Assembly: GCF_028610675.1 (NCBI RefSeq)
Contig: NZ_JAQQWS010000002.1
Location: 248,001-312,000, forward strand
Direction of reading: 5' to 3'
DNA: 64,000 bases
DNA from: Alkalihalobacillus pseudalcaliphilus
Lineage (GTDB): Bacteria > Bacillota > Bacilli > Bacillales > Bacillaceae_D
In this document: positions 1 through 8,541 of the stretch, piece after piece
Numbering within the stretch: the stretch's first letter is position 1
How the letters are laid out: every line of letters starts with the position of its first letter
Notes under the pieces: generated by a model
The model's database searches: none
Told to the model about the DNA's origin: nothing
What the model saw: the letters and a program-made list of their open reading frames with translations, nothing else
Position numbers and translations under genes: made by a program

Positions 1-411
1 AACGCCTCTTTGTGCAGTTACTCCAAGGTTTGGACTCTGTATCTTCATATTAAACGCCTCTTTGTGCAGATACTCCGAGGTTTGGACTCTGTATCTTCAC
101 ATTAACCCGCTCTTTATGCAGATACTCCAAGGTTTGGACTCTGTATCTTCACATTAACCCGCTCTTTGTGCAGTTACTCCAAGGTTTGGACTCTGTATCT
201 TCACATTAAACGCCTCTTTGTGCAGTTACTCCGAGGTTTGGACTCTGTATCTTCACATTAACCCGCTCTTTGTGCAGTTACTCCGAGGTTTGGACTCTGT
301 ATCTTCACATTAACCCGCTCTTTGTGCAGTTACTCCATGCTTTGGCCTTAACATCTTCACATTAAACGCCTCTTTGTGCAGTTACTCCTTGGCTTGGACT
401 CATTATCTTCA
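1..411. repeat. 52-bp palindromic tandem array, copy 1
   Basis: At least eight head-to-tail units with an exact 52-bp spacing: the motif TCTTTGTGCAG (TCTTTATGCAG in the third unit) recurs at 7, 59, 111, 163, 215, 267, 319 and 371. The array runs off the left edge, so its true length is unknown. Each unit holds imperfect inverted arms (TGTGCAG-T/A-TAC and GTATCTTCACA) around an inner stem TCCAA/TTGGA, followed by a spacer of about 13 bp. Same family as the arrays near 12.6-13.2 kb and 21.7-22.1 kb. No convincing coding sense. Confidence 0.95.
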
Positions 412-538
412 CAAACTGATATTAATTGTTAAATTGACAATAGCTGACTTTCAACTTTGTTGGTGGTGGTCTGGTTTTGGCTCCGACATGGGCATTTGGT
501 ATGAAAGTCATCCTAATGGCGATGTGCTTTTACTTTCT
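412..538. repeat. Right-flank module of the 52-bp array element
   Basis: This stretch matches, with divergence, the sequences to the right of the two other 52-bp arrays (13172-13260 and 22118-22215). Shared words include ACTTTCA, TTGTTGGTGGTGG, TTTTGGCTCC, ATG-GGC/CGG and TATGAAAGT. It links array copy 1 to the composite element found elsewhere. Confidence 0.75.
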
Positions 539-715
539 GTAACTGACCTGTTTGGCCCTTTTCACGCAATTACTATGACTCTCTCCCTCAGTATCTAACC
601 TGTTCGGCTTTTTGCGTGTACTTACTACGACTCTCCCCCTCAGTAACTATCCTATTCTGGCCTACTTGTGCTCTTACTCACGCTCTCTCAGAAAGTAACT
701 GCTATGTATATGTAC
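539..715. repeat. Second, unrelated tandem repeat with exact 52-bp period
   Basis: Degenerate units begin with GTAACT or GTATCT at 539, 591, 643 and 695, each exactly 52 bp apart. Each unit also carries CCTGTT or CCTATT about 7 bp later, TTACTA/C in the middle and CTCTC...CTCA at the end. The sequence is unrelated to the adjacent array at 1-411 although the period is identical. Short arms AGTAA/TTACT could pair in some units. Three full units plus the start of a fourth are visible before the stop of the SDR gene. Confidence 0.85.
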
Positions 716-1546
716 TTAACGATTAACTTGTTTAAAAATCACTTTTTCAAGCAATGAACTCGGCATCATTCGCTTCAAATAATACATCGCTTGAATACCA
801 TTACCGACTTGATAGCGGAGCTTTGGTTTTCTCTTTGCACAAACTTTTTTGACTAGGTTTGTCACAATTTGAGGATCGTCAGCATTCGCTGCTGCTGATT
901 TCGCTTTTCTAAGTACATTTCTCTTAAAAAGAGATAAGTCTTGATTGCCCTCATCATATGCCCGTAAGGATTTTTCCCAGAGTGGCGTCTTAAATGAACC
1001 CGGTTCAATTAATGAAACGTAGATGCCTTCCTTTAGTAGCTCCAACCTCAAGCTTTCGCTCATTCCCTCTAATGCAAATTTGGATGAGCAATAAGCTGAC
1101 ATTCCTGGAAATGCAAAAAAGCCACTTACACTACTTATATTAATAATTTTTCCTGAATCTGACTTTCTAAGGAGAGGTAAGAGCTCTTTTGTTACGACAA
1201 AAGCACCTGTTACATTGACATCATACTGCTCTCTCCACTCTTTCAAGGTTAGATCTTGAAAAAACCCTCCCTGACAGAATCCAGCATTATTAATTAATAC
1301 ATCCACCTTTCCAAATGAAGAGTCAATCTCTTCTGTGACCGTTTTTACTTCCTCTTCCTTTGTCACATCCATTTTGTGGACATGTAAATGCTTTTGCAAT
1401 TGTAAATGATGAACAGCTTCGACTAATTCAAGTCTATTTTCTAAATTTCTCATCGTTGCAATCACTTGATAACCACTTTTGAGCAGTTCCAATGAAATCA
1501 AATAACCAAAACCACTATTTGCTCCCGTGATAAAAGCTGTTTTCAT
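716..1546 (-). CDS. SDR family NAD(P)-dependent oxidoreductase
   Basis: A 276-residue classical short-chain dehydrogenase/reductase. The N-terminal Rossmann motif TGANSGFG (residues 7-14) binds the dinucleotide, NNAG lies at 86-89, the catalytic serine is in NISSVSG (about 138-139), and the YCSSK motif gives Tyr152 and Lys156. A PG motif follows in EPGSFKT. The length and the TGANSGFG form recall Bacillus YusZ-like enzymes, but the substrate cannot be read from sequence. The ATG start has a GAGGAG site 8-10 bases upstream. It lies 14 bases downstream of the TauE-type gene on the same strand, so the two may be co-transcribed. Cytosolic. Confidence 0.9.
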   Translation of the reverse strand: MKTAFITGANSGFGYLISLELLKSGYQVIATMRNLENRLELVEAVHHLQLQKHLHVHKMDVTKEEEVKTVTEEIDSSFGKVDVLINNAGFCQGGFFQDLTLKEWREQYDVNVTGAFVVTKELLPLLRKSDSGKIINISSVSGFFAFPGMSAYCSSKFALEGMSESLRLELLKEGIYVSLIEPGSFKTPLWEKSLRAYDEGNQDLSLFKRNVLRKAKSAAANADDPQIVTNLVKKVCAKRKPKLRYQVGNGIQAMYYLKRMMPSSLLEKVIFKQVNR

Positions 1547-1560
1547 AAAATAATCTCCTC

Positions 1561-2277
1561 TCAGCTAAATGCCTCGACCAATATATAAATCCCAGTAAAA
1601 AGTAACAATGCATAGGAAAGCCATCTGAAAAAGCGTTGGCTCATCCTTTTAAATAGAAATTGACCTAACACGAGACCCAAAAGCACAACCGGTATACTCA
1701 TCGCTATCGATGTCCAAACTACCTGGCTCGTGCCTACCGTTACGAATTGTATAAAAAAGCTAATTAAATAGATAAATAAATAGAATGCTAATGTAGTAGC
1801 TCGTACGGCCGACTTACTCGTATTTGTCCCAGAGAAATAAAGTAAAAGCGGTGGGCCGGGCATGCCTACTGATGTCGTCAGTACACCAGATATTCCTGCC
1901 ACTCCATAATCTCTGACATTATTTTCTCTTATTCGGAATGACAACAGGAGTAAGGTTGTTAAAAATAGAATTAAAGAACCTATGATAACTTTTAAATACA
2001 TAATATCTATGATTAAGAATACGTAAATTCCTATTGGAAGACCTGGCATACTTCCAATCACCATACGCTTCAAGACTCCTTGATTGATGTCTCCCTTTAT
2101 TTTTTGAAACAATAGAAGGGAAATGATAAAAGAGATGACAAGGTTGATTTGGATTGCTTCATAGGGCTCAAATAACAAAAGTAAAAAGGGTGTAGCTAGA
2201 ATGGAGAATCCGAATCCTGAGCTTGTTTGTAACACAGAAGCTACTAATACAATCAATAAAAACACGATATAATCCAT
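1561..2277 (-). CDS. TauE/SafE family membrane exporter
   Basis: About 238 residues with seven to eight predicted membrane segments. The N-terminal segment carries the family-typical QTSSGFGFSILATP and a second repeat-like stretch has SVGMPGPPLLLYF; these match the two GxGxP-rich halves of the TauE/SafE (DUF81) family, which moves sulfite, sulfoacetate or related anions across the membrane. An in-frame GTG lies at 2283, but the AGAGGTG ribosome site overlaps that codon and fits the ATG at 2277 better. Substrate unknown. Probably in one transcript with the downstream SDR gene. Confidence 0.85.
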   Translation of the reverse strand: MDYIVFLLIVLVASVLQTSSGFGFSILATPFLLLLFEPYEAIQINLVISFIISLLLFQKIKGDINQGVLKRMVIGSMPGLPIGIYVFLIIDIMYLKVIIGSLILFLTTLLLLSFRIRENNVRDYGVAGISGVLTTSVGMPGPPLLLYFSGTNTSKSAVRATTLAFYLFIYLISFFIQFVTVGTSQVVWTSIAMSIPVVLLGLVLGQFLFKRMSQRFFRWLSYALLLFTGIYILVEAFS

Positions 2278-2364
2278 ATTCACCTCTACTTATTTTTCTT
2301 CCCTTTATCATATAGAAAAAAACGCAGACTGACCAATTTATAATCAGAAAAGGAGAGCTCAATT

Positions 2365-3564
2365 ATGTACCGATTTTATTGCCGTTTTTATCAATTCATC
2401 ATGCGTATTGCAGCACGTTTTATCCCTTTTCAAGAGCCTGAAATCATCGAAGGAAGTGGGCGTTTATCTCAAGTTGTTCCCTACCTAAAAAATCAAAATC
2501 TAAACCGTCTCTTGATTGTAACCGATCAAGGCATGATCGCTACCCACTTACTCGAGCCATTGCTCCAACAATTACATACTGAACGGATTGACTACTTTCT
2601 CTTTGACCAAACGACACCTAACCCTACTATTGATACGATAGAAGATGCCCTTGGGCTTTATCATTCCAAAAGATGTGAGGCACTTCTAGCATTTGGCGGA
2701 GGTTCGCCCATTGATTGCGCAAAGGCAATTGCTGCCAGAGTAGCTAATCAACAGAAAACGTTGCCCCAAATGAAAGGATTATTTAAAGTAGGAAAAAGCG
2801 GAATACCTCCCTTCATCGCCATACCAACCACAGCCGGTACAGGGAGTGAAGCCACACTTGCGGCAGTGATAACGAATGCGACCACATCAGAAAAGTATGC
2901 GTTAATGGATCCTGCTCTCACACCGAAATTAGCCGTACTGGACCCGCTGCTTACAGTAGGATTACCGAAGCCATTAACGGCCGCAACAGGTATGGACGCT
3001 TTAACACACGTGATTGAGGCCTATATTGGCAAAAGTACAACAAGGACAACACGCTCTCTTTGTCTCGAATCTATTCAATTAATATTTCGTTACTTACACT
3101 GTGCGTATCAAGATGGTTCCGATTTAGAAGCCCGTGCAGGCATGCAAAAAGCAGCTTATCTTGCAGGAAAGGCCTTCAGTCGCTCATATGTTGGTAATAT
3201 ACACGCAGTCGCACATACATTAGGAGGTTATTACGGGACTCCTCATGGGATTGCTAATGCTATTATACTGCCTTCCATCCTTCGAGAATATGGATCTACG
3301 ATTATTAAACCATTATCTGAGCTTGCTGATGCTGCCGGAATAACAGAGCGTTCAATGAACCAAAGAGAGAAAGCACAACGATTGATCGAAGCCATTGAGA
3401 AACTCAACAAGGACATGCAAATCCCATCAAAAACCAAAGTATTAGAAAAAGATATTCAAGCGATGGCCAAAAGGGCTTACTCTGAAGCTAATCCACTTTA
3501 TCCCGTTCCTGTCATCTTTTCAAAAAAACAATTTCAGGACATCTATTATCGTATAAAAGCATAA
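2365..3564 (+). CDS. Iron-containing alcohol dehydrogenase
   Basis: A 399-residue member of the Fe-ADH (group III) family, which oxidises alcohols or reduces aldehydes with NAD(P). GGGSPID (residues 111-117) is the nucleotide-binding signature and IPTTAGTGSEAT (153-164) the second family motif. Candidate metal ligands are Asp211, His215, His280 and His294, spaced almost as in E. coli FucO (Asp196, His200, His263, His277). The N-terminus has a short hydrophobic, basic stretch. The ATG follows AGGAGAG. It is divergent from the TauE-type gene and ends at a bidirectional terminator shared with the chemoreceptor. Exact substrate unknown. Confidence 0.92.
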   Translation: MYRFYCRFYQFIMRIAARFIPFQEPEIIEGSGRLSQVVPYLKNQNLNRLLIVTDQGMIATHLLEPLLQQLHTERIDYFLFDQTTPNPTIDTIEDALGLYHSKRCEALLAFGGGSPIDCAKAIAARVANQQKTLPQMKGLFKVGKSGIPPFIAIPTTAGTGSEATLAAVITNATTSEKYALMDPALTPKLAVLDPLLTVGLPKPLTAATGMDALTHVIEAYIGKSTTRTTRSLCLESIQLIFRYLHCAYQDGSDLEARAGMQKAAYLAGKAFSRSYVGNIHAVAHTLGGYYGTPHGIANAIILPSILREYGSTIIKPLSELADAAGITERSMNQREKAQRLIEAIEKLNKDMQIPSKTKVLEKDIQAMAKRAYSEANPLYPVPVIFSKKQFQDIYYRIKA

Positions 3565-3566
3565 GG

Positions 3567-3609
3567 AAAAGCCTATCACTTTTCCTCAGAGAAGTGACAG
3601 GCTTCTTTT
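3567..3609. terminator. Bidirectional intrinsic terminator
   Basis: Stem AAGCCTaTCACTT / AAGTGAcAGGCTT (3569-3581 and 3592-3604), flanked by A-runs on the left and CTTTT on the right. It lies between two convergent genes and overlaps the chemoreceptor stop codon. Confidence 0.85.
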
Positions 3610-5063
3610 AAATCAATACTTAATTCACGAATACCATCTATGGATTGCTTCATTTTAGAAACATACTCATGTTCATTTTCTATCGTTGATAATATTTCCT
3701 CTGTCGATGCGGAATTCTCTTCGGATATATTCGCTACATTTTCTATTTGTGCTTGGATTTGATTAAATTGGTCAGCTAATTCTTGAATCGATTTCATACT
3801 TTCTGTAACACCTAATGTTGTTTCATCGTTAGCGATTTTTAGCTCTCCAAAAAACTGAGCGACATCACGCAATACTTCGGTCCCACTCATAATGGCCTTT
3901 TCACCTTCTACTGCCTTATCTGAGGCTAACTGGGCTTTTTCAGACAATGTCGATGTCACGTCACTAATTTTTTCTGTAAGCTGCTCACTTTGTTCTGCTA
4001 ACTTACGAACTTCGTCAGCTACAACGGCAAAACCTCTACCATGTTCCCCAGCTCTTGCCGACTCTATGGCGGCGTTTAATGCGAGGAGGTTGGTTTGTTC
4101 AGCTATCTTCTTTATACTTCCAAGCAAGTGATTAACCTTTTCTAAGCTTTCCTCCAGGTCCGTAACCGTTGAAGCTGTTAAACTTATCGATTCGTGAACG
4201 GTTTCAACATCACCCGTTACTTTATGAATTTTTTCAAGCCCCGTTGCCACTCGCTTATTGATTTCTGATGCAATTTCCGTGACTCCTTCTGTAATTTCTA
4301 CCGTTTCATTTGCTTTAGTTAATGATTTGCCCATTGTTTCATTAATAATCGAAAGGCTATTTGCCTCTTCTTGAATCGCCGCTGTCATTTGCTGAACCGC
4401 ATCAACGACTTGCTGACTTGATTCATATAAAGTATCGACATTTTCATTAAACCCACTCATGCTTGAGTCTAATTGGACACTACCTCTACTAACTGTTTGA
4501 AATGTTGATTCCAGCTGCTGTAGTAATTGTGTAGCCCTTTGTTCTTTATAATACGATTCGTTGATAAGCTCTCTGCCCCACTTTGTTAGGAAGAATAAGA
4601 GAGCAATTAAACCATTTGTCATAGCAAGAATAATAACAATCGCTTTTATTCCATGGTCGGTTCCGAGTAACGTCGGTGGATCGACAAAATAAATAGTTAG
4701 AAAGGAGATATTAACGATGATTCCATAAATTAAAATTAACTCTTTTTTAAAATAGAGTGTGACCATCGCAATCGTCAAAATAATGATATAGTGTTTATTT
4801 AAAGCATAACCCTCCACAAAGTAGAGTGCCCAAATCGTTAATCCAGGTAGAAAGGCGAATAAAAAGCCTTTAACATATGTAGGTATTGGTAAAAAATAAT
4901 TGGCAATACATAATAATAAAACGATGAGTGAAGCTACTTGAACCGCTATTGTATCTTGAAATCCTCTTTCTATAACAATTGGAACAACTAACATTAATAG
5001 AAGTACGATAATGACCCCTAAATTAACTCGATGCACTCTTTTTGTATTATACGCATCTACCAT
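3576..5063 (-). CDS. Methyl-accepting chemotaxis protein, six-helix membrane sensor
   Basis: About 495 residues. The first 180 hold roughly six hydrophobic helices with only short loops, so there is no large extracytoplasmic sensor domain and no clear HAMP. The rest is a coiled-coil MCP signalling domain with the conserved hairpin tip EQTNLLALNAAIESARAGEHGRGFAVVADEVRKLAEQS region (written here only as the family landmark E-Q-T-N-L-L-A-L-N-A-A-I-E-A/S-A-R). It should couple to CheA/CheW at the membrane. A TTG at 5081 is in frame, but GGAGG sits about 11 bases before the ATG at 5063, which is preferred. Ligand unknown; membrane-embedded sensing is possible. Confidence 0.9.
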   Translation of the reverse strand: MVDAYNTKRVHRVNLGVIIVLLLMLVVPIVIERGFQDTIAVQVASLIVLLLCIANYFLPIPTYVKGFLFAFLPGLTIWALYFVEGYALNKHYIIILTIAMVTLYFKKELILIYGIIVNISFLTIYFVDPPTLLGTDHGIKAIVIILAMTNGLIALLFFLTKWGRELINESYYKEQRATQLLQQLESTFQTVSRGSVQLDSSMSGFNENVDTLYESSQQVVDAVQQMTAAIQEEANSLSIINETMGKSLTKANETVEITEGVTEIASEINKRVATGLEKIHKVTGDVETVHESISLTASTVTDLEESLEKVNHLLGSIKKIAEQTNLLALNAAIESARAGEHGRGFAVVADEVRKLAEQSEQLTEKISDVTSTLSEKAQLASDKAVEGEKAIMSGTEVLRDVAQFFGELKIANDETTLGVTESMKSIQELADQFNQIQAQIENVANISEENSASTEEILSTIENEHEYVSKMKQSIDGIRELSIDLKEACHFSEEK

Positions 5064-5308
5064 TATTACATCTTCCTCCAAATATATATTTTTTTACCTA
5101 CTTTGCCCATTCTTATATACTAATATAAATGACCTATTTTTGATAGTATTAAGATCACTTATCTATTATTTCGTAATAATCTAACTACAATTAATAGTTC
5201 TTTTGGATTATTCGCTTTTTAACGAGTATTTGTTTGGAAAGGTGCCATATTTGTCCATAAGCCGAAACTCCACCTAACTCATCCCCCTGGGTACATCAAA
5301 AATAAGGT

Positions 5309-5553
5309 CACTTACGCACTGTCTATGAATGGAAAGAGGCATTCATCACTTGGTACGATTGCAGCACTAGTCATGCTTTGGCTAAAGTTGGTTTCGTTGG
5401 CTGGTTCAAGGTGAACAAATTGAGCACTCAGCCGTAGAAGGAAGAAACAATAAGATCAAGACCATGCAACGTAGACATTACTTTACCCGAAATCGTAAGC
5501 ACTATAAACAACGGATTTTACTAGAATGTAATGAAGAATTGCTTAGTTGTTAA
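5309..5553 (+). pseudogene. Transposase remnant, ISL3-like C-terminus
   Basis: Two reading frames joined by a frameshift near 5410 give the C-terminal end of an ISL3-type transposase. The first frame begins HLRTVYEWKEAF and ends FVGWFK; the second contains SAVEGRNNKIKTMQRRH and ends with a stop at 5551-5553. The EGxNNKIKxxxRR pattern is the usual C-terminal landmark of the family. No start, no N-terminal domain and no clear terminal inverted repeats remain, so it is not functional. The stretch 5064-5308 holds nothing else that could be assigned. Confidence 0.7.
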
Positions 5554-5598
5554 TAGATAGCAAGTGCATGTTTTGGTGAAGAACCCTTATAATAAACG

Positions 5599-5662
5599 TT
5601 TATTTTTACATAAAGAATCTCCATTGTAATGTTACAATGGAGATTCTTTATGTAAAAATAAA
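5599..5662. terminator. 64-bp perfect palindrome, probable bidirectional terminator
   Basis: The arms 5599-5629 and 5632-5662 are exact reverse complements over 31 bp with only two bases between them (arm core AAAGAATCTCCATTGTAA). T-runs lie at the outer ends on both strands. It starts two bases after the stop codon of the secreted protein at 5664-6569 and follows the transposase remnant. It is unusually long and perfect for a terminator. Confidence 0.75.
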
Positions 5663-5663
5663 T

Positions 5664-6569
5664 TTAACTGCCTATTTGCAAGCTTAGAGGAATATACCAC
5701 TCATCACCACTAAAAATTCCTGTAAAATCAAATTCAAATACTCCAGCGTCTATTGAAACTGATATAAAACCTGGAAGGTGAGGATGTACATAATCAAAGA
5801 TAAGCTCTGCATTTTCACCACTAAGACGTTTAGGAGCAGAAATCTGTTGTACAAATGATCCACCTTGTTGTGCATAGTTTCCAACGCTAATTGTACCACC
5901 TGTTCCTCCGCCCATTCTATTTACATCAATAGATATATTAGTTCTATCATAGAAATCTCCATCATATGAAATAGCCATTGCAGAGTAAGTAAGGAGATCA
6001 CCATAGCCAGTAAAGTTTTGGTCCCAAGTTAACCCAAAAGCATCAGTATGCATTGCGAATACGCCTGAATTATAGTGCCAATCGACAGATACAAGATAAA
6101 TGTAATTATTGGCGTCTTCTTCAAGCACCATTGCATGGATATAGCCAGTCCAACTTCCATGTTCCCTATACTCAGAATTGAAAGGAGCAACGAGTTGACC
6201 TTCCTTTAGAAATAATTGGTGCTCTTCTTGTTTAATTTTTTGAATTTCATGTTCAGTTAGAGCGTTAAAATTATGTGTTTCACCGTTAATAGTGTGATAC
6301 AAATGGTTCGTTTCACCAACTTCATAGGATGCTTTTATACCATTGGCTTCTAGAAAAGTAATTTGAGTATGATTACTCATGTTTTTTACATCTTCTTCTG
6401 TAAACCCTCGCTCTATTAGTTTGTGTTTTCTTTGTTCTTGAGATAATTCACTTACTTGATTCTCTGTTAATATAACAACATCAGATAATGTCAATTCATT
6501 TGCAAATGTGAGGGTTGTGGAAGTCAAACTAAACAGTAGTACTAGCAACAATATTCTAAAAAACTTCAA
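5664..6569 (-). CDS. Secreted protein of unknown function
   Basis: 301 residues from a TTG start (weak AGAGATGA site upstream). Residues 1-24 form a signal peptide (MKFFR, then a leucine-rich core, ending TFANE). Residues 25-115 are acidic and charged, with a stretch TENQVSELSQEQRKHKLIERG that looks helical; 130-301 are rich in Gly, Ser, Tyr and aromatic residues and probably form beta structure. There is no catalytic motif or cell-wall anchor I recognise. Downstream is the long palindromic terminator. Function unknown; the context (proteases, IS scar) suggests accessory DNA. Confidence 0.7.
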   Translation of the reverse strand: MKFFRILLLVLLFSLTSTTLTFANELTLSDVVILTENQVSELSQEQRKHKLIERGFTEEDVKNMSNHTQITFLEANGIKASYEVGETNHLYHTINGETHNFNALTEHEIQKIKQEEHQLFLKEGQLVAPFNSEYREHGSWTGYIHAMVLEEDANNYIYLVSVDWHYNSGVFAMHTDAFGLTWDQNFTGYGDLLTYSAMAISYDGDFYDRTNISIDVNRMGGGTGGTISVGNYAQQGGSFVQQISAPKRLSGENAELIFDYVHPHLPGFISVSIDAGVFEFDFTGIFSGDEWYIPLSLQIGS

Positions 6570-6794
6570 ATGATCATCTCTTTTTTGTAATATTGTGTTA
6601 AATATACTAAAATATGTTTATTATTATCAACTTTAGTTTTTTATTGTAATAGATTATGAGGTTAAATGAGCTAACTGATAAATAGAATAAATCACTGAAC
6701 ATACTAATTTCTTAAGATTTCTTTATTTGACATTTTTAGTATGTAGTATTCATAATTGATGTGTTAATTAAAGATAGATGAGGAGAAGTTGAAA

Positions 6795-7004
6795 ATGAAA
6801 GAAGCTATTAAAATTACATTACTAACAGTATTTTTCATAGGGATAAGTATGGTATTATTACCATTTATATACATTTGGATAGGTGGAGGTTACTTTCAAG
6901 GTGGAATTCTTATAGTTATTCTAATTTTATTAATCATTGTCTTAGGGAATATATATGATGTCAAAGAAAGGTTGAAAAAAAATGAGGCTGAGAAAAAGAA
7001 TTAG
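6795..7004 (+). CDS. Small two-helix membrane protein
   Basis: 69 residues. Two hydrophobic segments (about residues 5-28 and 33-52) separated by GGGYFQGG, then a charged tail ending EAEKKN. AGGAG lies nine bases before the ATG at 6795; an in-frame TTG at 6789 is less likely. It converges on the decayed protease gene. No family recognised. Confidence 0.6.
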   Translation: MKEAIKITLLTVFFIGISMVLLPFIYIWIGGGYFQGGILIVILILLIIVLGNIYDVKERLKKNEAEKKN

Positions 7005-7010
7005 AAACTA

Positions 7011-7932
7011 TTAATATAACTTATTAATTATTTGAGTTTGCCCAGTCCGAATCAGGCTCAAACTACTAGAAGTTATCCTTTTTTCAATATTATATAAACC
7101 AATCTCAGTGTCTTTAATAGTTACTCCTGCGCTATGAACACCAGCAATAATATTATTAGAATTATAAACTGGAGTTGCTGACTGTCCTTTATATGTATCG
7201 ATATAATAAAGTATAGTATTTGGAGTAACTTCATAAAGAATATCTGAATGGTACCACTGATAATAAGCACCACTAACAACTTTATCACCCGGATATTCAT
7301 TTACGGTAAATGTGTTATTAAGTAACGTACTTTCACTTAAGACTCCAACGCCCATAGACCATGTACTCTGAAAACTAATATCTGTATTTATAACTCCATA
7401 ATCATAGCCATAGTTCTAGTTTCACGATTTGCATATTCAGCAGGCAAATATGCTTGTATTCCATTAGCAATACCAAAGGGTGCAATATTACCATTACGTC
7501 CAAGAACAACCTATATTCCAATCAAGTTCTTATAAACAGGTCCTTAGGGTCTAGTATCAGTTAAAGTTCCAGTACATACTGAACCACTACCGTCATCTCA
7601 ATGCATTTCTAAAAAAGATATTGTAGAGTTCGGGTAAGTAAGAGTACTAGCATCTGGCCTCCTTTCATCAGGCCCAATTATTGCATAAGTAATTATTTCA
7701 GGTTCTAAAAATTCCTCAAAGCCTCCTACTTCTTCTAAGTTAACTTCTAATGAGTAGTCATATTCTATTTCTGATTTCCATACTCTAAATCTTTAGTGTC
7801 CCGAGTAATTTCTTCATATTCGTAATCCGTAAAAATTAGTTCTAAATCCGTTTCATCAGCTTTTACGTCTAATTGCCATATTAAATTTGATATAATTAAC
7901 ACTGAACCTAACAAATAAAAATACTTTTTCAT
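7011..7932 (-). pseudogene. Decayed glutamyl endopeptidase (V8/S1B family)
   Basis: An intact N-terminus (start at 7932, signal peptide MKKYFYLL..., then an acidic pro-region) is followed by frameshifts near 7765 and further upstream of 7355, and by an in-frame TGA near 7600 just before GSGSVCTGTL. The C-terminal open part (from about 7355 to 7011) carries YPGDK, WYHSDI and DTYKGQSATPVYN, matching the substrate-binding and catalytic-serine region of Bacillus glutamyl endopeptidases (GQSGSP in active enzymes). The histidine region cannot be read cleanly. It is homologous to the intact protease at 26609-27568. Confidence 0.75.
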
Positions 7933-8082
7933 CGCATTACCTTCCATCCTTTTATTTGTAATGATATAATAAATCACAAACAAAATTGACAGAAAAAACA
8001 AAATATTTTTACGGTATTACAAACCTTATTTATTTATAGATAATAACGTTATAATTATACCTTACAGAGAGGACAATGTTTG

Positions 8083-8373
8083 ATGAGAAAGCTATTAATT
8101 GTATTTTTATTATTAGGCCTACTATTAATTAGATTTGATAAAACAGCCAACAATAAAGAACCAATTAATATAAATCGAAATAGTGATGAGTTCAAATATA
8201 GTAGTCTAGTACATTACCTTAAGGTGAAACAGTTTCAAGTGATAGAACTCGAAGTAAAGGAGTCTAGTGGTACCGCTAGTCCCGTAATTCTTGATGATGA
8301 TTTTAGTCATGAAATTGATACAAAAGTGGACACATATAAAGTAGATGGCCATTTACAATTCAATTATGAATAA
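8083..8373 (+). CDS. Small secreted or membrane-anchored protein, unknown
   Basis: 96 residues from an ATG at 8083 with AGAGAGGA about nine bases upstream. Residues 1-19 are hydrophobic (LLIVFLLLGLLLI core) and could be a signal anchor; the rest is hydrophilic with no cysteine, so it is not a lipoprotein. Divergent from the decayed protease and followed by a strong terminator. Family not recognised. Confidence 0.55.
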   Translation: MRKLLIVFLLLGLLLIRFDKTANNKEPININRNSDEFKYSSLVHYLKVKQFQVIELEVKESSGTASPVILDDDFSHEIDTKVDTYKVDGHLQFNYE

Positions 8374-8406
8374 AACTGTAGAGCTATCACTCATGTCTGG
8401 CGCACC

Positions 8407-8447
8407 TAAAAAAGATGACTTGCACCATTAGGTGAGCCATCTTTTTT
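8407..8447. terminator. Intrinsic terminator
   Basis: Interrupted stem AAAAAAGATG...TGCACC / GGTGAG...CATCTTTTTT with an ATTA loop and T-runs on both sides. It closes the small secreted protein gene. The following 8448-8541 holds a weaker hairpin GAGATTACCG/CGGCAATCTC close to the mtlD stop but no gene. Confidence 0.8.
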
Positions 8448-8541
8448 CAATTACATAATACTAACTGCGGTAATGTCTCCTTGGGATAATGAAACTAATC
8501 CACGTTTATTGAGATTACCGTTGCGGCAATCTCCTGTTTGT

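Noticed and set aside
374..598. Open frame of 74 codons at the end of the first array
   Set aside because: It starts inside a repeat unit, has no ribosome site, and crosses two repeat families; a chance frame.
5281..5420. Alternative frame across the IS remnant (PLTHPPGYIKNKVTYALS)
   Set aside because: The other frame matches the transposase pattern; this one has no supporting motif.
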